Assembly (NCBI GenBank): GCA_035505995.1
Contig: DATJQF010000123.1
Location: 1 to 10,789 of the forward strand
Source: DATJQF01 sp035505995
GTDB taxonomy: Bacteria > Bacteroidota > Bacteroidia > Bacteroidales > FEN-979
Length of the DNA stretch: 10,789 nt
Direction: 5' to 3'
In this document: one piece after another, positions 8,023 through 10,789 of the stretch
Layout of the letters: every line of letters begins with the position of its first letter
Position numbering within the stretch: position 1 is the first letter of the stretch
The notes under the pieces: model-generated
What the model was told of the DNA's origin: nothing
Database searches by the model: none
Seen by the model: the letters and a program-made list of their open reading frames with translations, nothing else
Made by a program: the position numbers and the translations under genes

Positions 8023-8184
8023 TCAGGAAAAGGGGTGTGTCCTGACAACATTTATCTCTTTACAAAGCAATTTATTTATTTCTTTCAGGCACTCGCGTTC
8101 CTCGGAGGAACAAAACGATAAAGCCGTTCCTTTTGATCCCGCCATTCCGGTTCTCCCGATCCTGTGTACATAGGTCGCCGGAGT
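8023..8184 (-). pseudogene. C-terminal remnant of an RhlE-like DEAD-box RNA helicase
   Basis: The minus strand reads TPATYVHRIGRTGMAGSKG, then TALSFCSSEERECLKEI, and ends in NVVRTHPFS and a stop. YVHRIGRTGRAG is conserved motif VI of DEAD-box helicases, which binds ATP and RNA. The following GTAISF-EE-LKEIEKL-VV-HPF pattern is typical of the RhlE subfamily tail. Only about 53 codons remain; Walker A, DEAD and all other helicase motifs are absent, so this is not a functional helicase. The second motif VI arginine of the GRAG element is replaced by Met (ATG at 8145), and removing one T from the run before the stop would read HPFPDHYLQVIQ, suggesting a frameshift. Upstream in the same frame lies the TAA of the 76-codon ORF, so the fragment begins sharply at about 8184. 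A 40-codon translation from ATG 8145, after GGGAGA, is possible but probably meaningless. Confidence 0.75.
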
Positions 8185-8415
8185 TTACGGTTTAGGTTTT
8201 TTCACAAACCGGATTGCGTTTTTATTCCCCCGATGCTCGTATCTTTCCCTTGTTTCAGCTTCCTTGCTTAAATCCGATATAAATATAGTTGTCCTGCCTT
8301 CATCAAGTTTTATAGGATATTTACCAACCAGCGACCCCGTCAATAGTTTCGGATTGGAGACTTTCAATCGGCCTTGCTCCATCATCATCTTGTACTCCAC
8401 CGTGTTTTTTTTCAT
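8185..8415 (-). CDS. Hypothetical small basic protein, 76 residues
   Basis: I do not recognise this protein. It is Lys/Glu/Arg-rich, without signal peptide or membrane segment, and reads as an alternating strand-helix pattern. It has MEQGRLKVSNPKLLTGSLVGKYPI, abridged here as MEQGRLKV...GKYPI, then TTIFISDLSKEAETRERYEH and a basic tail ending KKPKP. Codon choice looks natural, unlike the shadow frames opposite. A TAATTTTG promoter-like box lies 43 bp before the ATG. No good ribosome binding site is visible, although GGAAG directly abuts the ATG. The second to fourth codons contain an A8 run. Its stop codon touches the first codon of the helicase remnant, in the same frame. It may be an intact small gene, or another fragment joined to helicase debris. 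Confidence 0.45.
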   Translation of the reverse strand: MKKNTVEYKMMMEQGRLKVSNPKLLTGSLVGKYPIKLDEGRTTIFISDLSKEAETRERYEHRGNKNAIRFVKKPKP

Positions 8416-8457
8416 CTTCCATGGTATCGTTAGAAAATCGAAATTCTTTGATTTTTA

Positions 8458-8465
8458 CAAAATTA
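8458..8465 (-). promoter_or_regulatory. Candidate -7 promoter box for the 76-residue ORF
   Basis: Read on the minus strand this is TAATTTTG, matching TAnnTTTG, and would start transcription about 35 nt before the ATG at 8415. No TTG is seen at the expected -33 distance, and the surrounding DNA is AT-rich, so a chance match is quite possible. Confidence 0.25.
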
Positions 8466-8632
8466 CGTTTAATTATCGAGGTCCTGATGTTTTATGATCA
8501 TGTAATATCTTCGAATTCATCATTAAAGCAGCTTCATCATGATAAATTGAAAGGGATCAATATGATACTACTTAAGAATGTCAGGCAGGATAAGATAAGT
8601 TGATAAGTTGCTGTTATAAACTGAAAATCTGC
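8466..8632. other. AT-rich non-coding spacer
   Basis: I find no convincing coding frame on either strand here. A plus-strand frame from 8421 to 8603 is AT-rich and lacks a ribosome binding site and recognisable motifs. A small tandem repeat, two copies of GATAAGTT at 8594-8609, is the only visible pattern. Confidence 0.5.
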
Positions 8633-8814
8633 TCAATGTTTTATCTTGATCAGGGTTTTTTGAACGGCATCCTTTAATTTAGAATTTACTTTTTCTTCTT
8701 CCGCATACTGGTTCCAATGCATTACGACTGTATTTACGTGATTTACAAATTTATAATCTTCTTAATATTCATTTGTTTTGCCACATAATTGTTAATGCAG
8801 GTTTTATTCAACAT
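8633..8814 (-). pseudogene. Frameshifted remnant of a small or C-terminal coding region, possibly HipA-like
   Basis: Two minus-strand frames join into one coherent peptide. From ATG 8814 the reading is MLNKTCINNYVAKQMNIKKI, with a stop at 8743-8745. A second frame, open from 8761, continues with FVNHVNTVVMHWNQYAEEEK and VNSKLKDAVQKTLIKIKH to a stop at 8633-8635. Restoring one T in the short T run near 8741 would fuse them into about 60 residues. The pattern (a small helix, then V-x(3)-W-x(2)-YA-E-x-V and a closing helix) recalls the C-terminal end of HipA-family toxin kinases. This rests on memory of the family pattern only. A TAA lies immediately before the ATG, so any longer ancestral protein has been cut off. 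It is most likely gene debris. Confidence 0.3.
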
Positions 8815-8833
8815 TTATAAAATATGGAAGAAA

Positions 8834-8855
8834 GAATATTGAAATTTCAATATTC
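8834..8855. terminator. Perfect 22-bp palindrome behind the cytochrome b stop codon
   Basis: GAATATTGAAA is followed directly by its exact reverse complement, giving a perfect 11+11 palindrome that starts two bases after the cytochrome b stop codon on the minus strand. Transcribed, it could fold into a stem of about nine AT-rich pairs with a four-base loop. It is followed on the minus strand by TTTCTTCC, so a factor-independent terminator is possible but the stem is weak. A protein-binding palindrome is the alternative. Confidence 0.45.
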
Positions 8856-8857
8856 AA

Positions 8858-10264
8858 CTACCGTCTTGGGGGATGCTTCCGGGTCATTAAAAACGCTCCC
8901 AGCTCATTAAGCTCCGTTCGCGTCAATACCGCCCCGAACGCCGGCATATTGCCTCCGCCGTTCACGATCTTCAGCGTGATGTCGTCCGGGGTCAGACGGT
9001 CGGCGACAAAGGTGAGATCCGGCCCCCGCAGCCCTCCGTCGCCGGCAATCCGGTGACAATAGATGCAGGCTTTTGCACTGAACAACCGGGCGCCTGCCTG
9101 GGCGGCGGAATCGACCCTGCCGATGACAGCGGGAGCAAGAGGCCTCGCGGAGAAGTCAGGCGACCACGATGCACGGATCCCCGCCACCCAAAAGCTTCCA
9201 ACCACTGTGACCATGATCACTACGATGAGGATCGCCCAGGGCCGTCGCAGCGCGCTCCGCTCCCCTTTGTTGCTGAAAACCGGCATCAGCACCATGATCA
9301 GGCCGATGATCAGCGGAGCAAAGGCAATGGCCAGCGATTCGATCTTCCTCGGCATCAGTGCGAACAGGGCAAACACCCAGAGCAGGTACCAGTCGGGCCG
9401 CGGGTTGGCATGGATGCTGGAAGGATCGGGCGGCTTCCCGATCTCCGGAGGACCGGAAAAGACCCCCAATGCCAGCACCGCCAGCACCACCAAGATGCCA
9501 AACGCCATGTCCCTCCAGGCGGCATCAGGGTAAAACGGTACCCCTTCCCGGTGCAGCATCTCCCGGTACTTCGCCCGGTAAGTTCCGGGATCGACCGGTT
9601 GACCGGCCTTCGGCGGCTCGGAAATGCCGTTCCGGATGACGAGATAAATATGGATCCCGATAAATAAAAAGATAAAGGCGGGGATCAGGAACACGTGAAA
9701 GGCGAAAAACCGGCTGAGCGTGACGCCCCCCAGCGTCTCGCCTCCCATCAGGAAATGCGCGAGCTGTGTGCCGATAAACGGGATCCTCCCGGCCTGCTGG
9801 GCCCCGACGATGGCCGACCAAACCCCGTTGTCGTCCCACCGGAGCAACTGACCGGTAAAACCCATGGCGACCGTCAGGATCAGCAGGAAAGATCCCGTGA
9901 TCCAGCTCATCTCGCGGGGATACTTGAACGCCGCCATGAGGTACACGCGGATCATATGGATCCCGACCAGCAGGATCATGGCGGAGGCACCCCAGAAATG
10001 CACCCCCCGGAGCACGGCCCCCAAAGGCATCTGGTAAGTGATGTAGCGGAGGGATTCATAAGCCGTCTCGGTCGTGGGTTGATAGATCAGGGCAAGGGCC
10101 ACCCCGGTGATGATCTGGAGGATGAAGGCGAACAGCGTGGCGCTGCCGAAAACATACCACCAGGTGGATCCGGGGGGGACGGGATGCCGGGCCAGCGGCC
10201 CGATGAATTCGGAAATCCCCGACCGGTCGTCGATCCAATTCCAGAGTTGCTTCAGTTTGTTCAT
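8858..10264 (-). CDS. qcrB: Cytochrome b (b6 plus subunit IV) fused to a C-terminal cytochrome c
   Basis: This 468-residue inner-membrane protein is the quinol-oxidising core of a Rieske/cytochrome b complex, with a fused electron-accepting cytochrome c. Heme-b ligands are H89/H103 and H190/H205. The second pair has 14 residues between the histidines, as in b6-type rather than mitochondrial cytochrome b. The Qo motif is PDWY (290-293). The b6 cysteine that binds heme c-i is replaced by Val38 (WWYVFGS). Subunit-IV helices follow to about residue 365, then a monoheme c domain with C400-IYC-H404 and likely axial Met440 (GGGNMPAFG). In Bacillus these parts are divided between QcrB and QcrC; here they form one chain. 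I chose the ATG at 10264, 11 bp after the Rieske stop. An in-frame ATG at 10321 would add 19 polar residues and overlap the Rieske gene by 46 bp. The stop is TAG. Confidence 0.93.
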   Translation of the reverse strand: MNKLKQLWNWIDDRSGISEFIGPLARHPVPPGSTWWYVFGSATLFAFILQIITGVALALIYQPTTETAYESLRYITYQMPLGAVLRGVHFWGASAMILLVGIHMIRVYLMAAFKYPREMSWITGSFLLILTVAMGFTGQLLRWDDNGVWSAIVGAQQAGRIPFIGTQLAHFLMGGETLGGVTLSRFFAFHVFLIPAFIFLFIGIHIYLVIRNGISEPPKAGQPVDPGTYRAKYREMLHREGVPFYPDAAWRDMAFGILVVLAVLALGVFSGPPEIGKPPDPSSIHANPRPDWYLLWVFALFALMPRKIESLAIAFAPLIIGLIMVLMPVFSNKGERSALRRPWAILIVVIMVTVVGSFWVAGIRASWSPDFSARPLAPAVIGRVDSAAQAGARLFSAKACIYCHRIAGDGGLRGPDLTFVADRLTPDDITLKIVNGGGNMPAFGAVLTRTELNELGAFLMTRKHPPRR

Positions 10265-10275
10265 CCGCCGGAGAA

Positions 10276-10785
10276 TTAAAGGTTTGTTATCGGCACCGGA
10301 CTGGCTTTGATCTCCACCCATCCATCTTCGATCCTTACGGGATAGCGGCTCATGTCGTGAGGCGGGGGACCGGCCGCATATGAGCCGTCTTCGTTATAGA
10401 CCCCGCCGTGGCACGGACAAAGAAAGATCCGGGCATTCGCGACCCATTGCAGGGGACAGCCGAGATGGGCGCAATTCACTGAGAACGCGATGAACTGGTC
10501 GCCGGATACCCGCCTGAGCCACGAGGCGGTCTGGGAAGTGGTGCCGGTCCAGGGCAGGACCGACGCATCCCGGAAATGGACCAGGACGGTATCGCCGATC
10601 CTGAAATCGTCCACCTTCCCTACCCTGCGCCAGGCAACGGGCGACTCCCGGAACAGCGGCTCAAGAAGCGCACCGATCACCGGTATGGAGAGGAGGATCC
10701 CGGTCACGCCGCCCAGCCCCCACAGCGATTTCACCAGGAAATCACGGCGGTTGATTTGTTTGCCTTCCTTATTCTCCCCGTTCAT
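10276..10785 (-). CDS. qcrA: Rieske [2Fe-2S] iron-sulfur subunit
   Basis: This 169-residue protein passes the first electron from quinol at the Qo site to the c-type heme. NRRDFL at residues 12-17 is a twin-arginine motif, followed by a hydrophobic helix (about 22-42), so it is probably exported folded by Tat and kept as a membrane anchor. Cluster box 1 is C105-A-H107-LGC110 and box 2 is C123-P-C125-H126-GG. Ligands are C105, H107, C123 and H126; C110 and C125 should form the disulfide. The usual Ser of CPCHGS is Gly, and Tyr130 is kept. Loss of that Ser is known to lower the cluster potential. GPPPHDMSRYPV is the usual proline loop and end. The gene precedes cytochrome b by 11 bp, in the order seen in qcr/pet operons. 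The start is four bases from the window edge, so a start further upstream cannot be excluded, but the N-terminus looks complete. Confidence 0.93.
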   Translation of the reverse strand: MNGENKEGKQINRRDFLVKSLWGLGGVTGILLSIPVIGALLEPLFRESPVAWRRVGKVDDFRIGDTVLVHFRDASVLPWTGTTSQTASWLRRVSGDQFIAFSVNCAHLGCPLQWVANARIFLCPCHGGVYNEDGSYAAGPPPHDMSRYPVRIEDGWVEIKASPVPITNL

Positions 10786-10789
10786 GGCT

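Noticed and set aside
7985..8173. 62-codon plus-strand ORF
   Set aside because: It lies opposite the helicase remnant, shows no coding pattern of its own and lacks a ribosome binding site.
8264..8497. 77-codon plus-strand ORF
   Set aside because: It is largely antisense to the better-supported 76-residue minus-strand ORF and its translation looks like noise from AT-rich DNA.
6573..8857. Mobile element, CRISPR array or tRNA in the AT-rich island
   Set aside because: I looked for transposase or integrase motifs, terminal inverted repeats, spaced direct repeats and cloverleaf sequences and saw none; only the 8-bp tandem GATAAGTT at 8594-8609 and the 22-bp palindrome stand out.
10265..10321. 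Upstream ATG extending cytochrome b by 19 residues
   Set aside because: The added peptide is the out-of-frame reading of the Rieske 3' end, lacks family similarity and would overlap that gene; the ATG at 10264 begins right at the expected amphipathic N-terminus.

Overview
The window looks like a chromosomal fragment from a Bacteroidota (or close FCB-group) bacterium, probably an environmental, menaquinone-respiring lineage. Four signs point that way: TAnnTTTG promoter boxes upstream of genes; weak or absent Shine-Dalgarno sites for most starts; a ketoacyl synthase III of the type I associate with Bacteroidota; and an RND permease fused to its outer-membrane channel, an arrangement known from Bacteroidota metal-efflux systems. 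Taxonomy is inference only.

Region 1 (about 66-6572, plus strand, GC-rich) is a two-gene tripartite efflux operon. It encodes a membrane-fusion adaptor followed by a 1,814-residue protein. That protein joins a complete AcrB-like RND permease, a signal-peptide-like hydrophobic segment, a periplasmic ABC_sub_bind-like domain and a complete TolC-like channel. All three layers of a pump are thus encoded by two genes. The permease/channel joint carries an A8 tract and an overlapping out-of-frame ATG, so one-base slippage in either direction would give separate proteins.

Region 2 (about 6573-8857) is visibly AT-richer. It holds one intact gene, a ketoacyl-ACP synthase III with Cys-His-Asn triad, preceded by a plausible promoter and a good ribosome binding site. 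The following 0.9 kb contains no long gene. It does hold minus-strand debris: the C-terminal tail of an RhlE-like DEAD-box RNA helicase with motif VI still readable, a 76-codon unrecognised small ORF ending directly where the helicase fragment begins, and a frameshifted remnant that may be the end of a HipA-like protein. A perfect 22-bp palindrome lies just beyond the next gene's stop codon.

Region 3 (8858 to the right edge, minus strand, GC-rich) is a compact quinol:cytochrome c oxidoreductase operon. It encodes a Tat-type Rieske protein and then a b6-type cytochrome b in which b6, subunit IV and a C-terminal c-type cytochrome are one polypeptide. The CPCHGG Rieske box and PDWY Qo motif suggest a low-potential, menaquinol-oxidising complex. 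Regions 1 and 2 read rightward and region 3 leftward, so the AT-rich debris sits between convergent transcription units.
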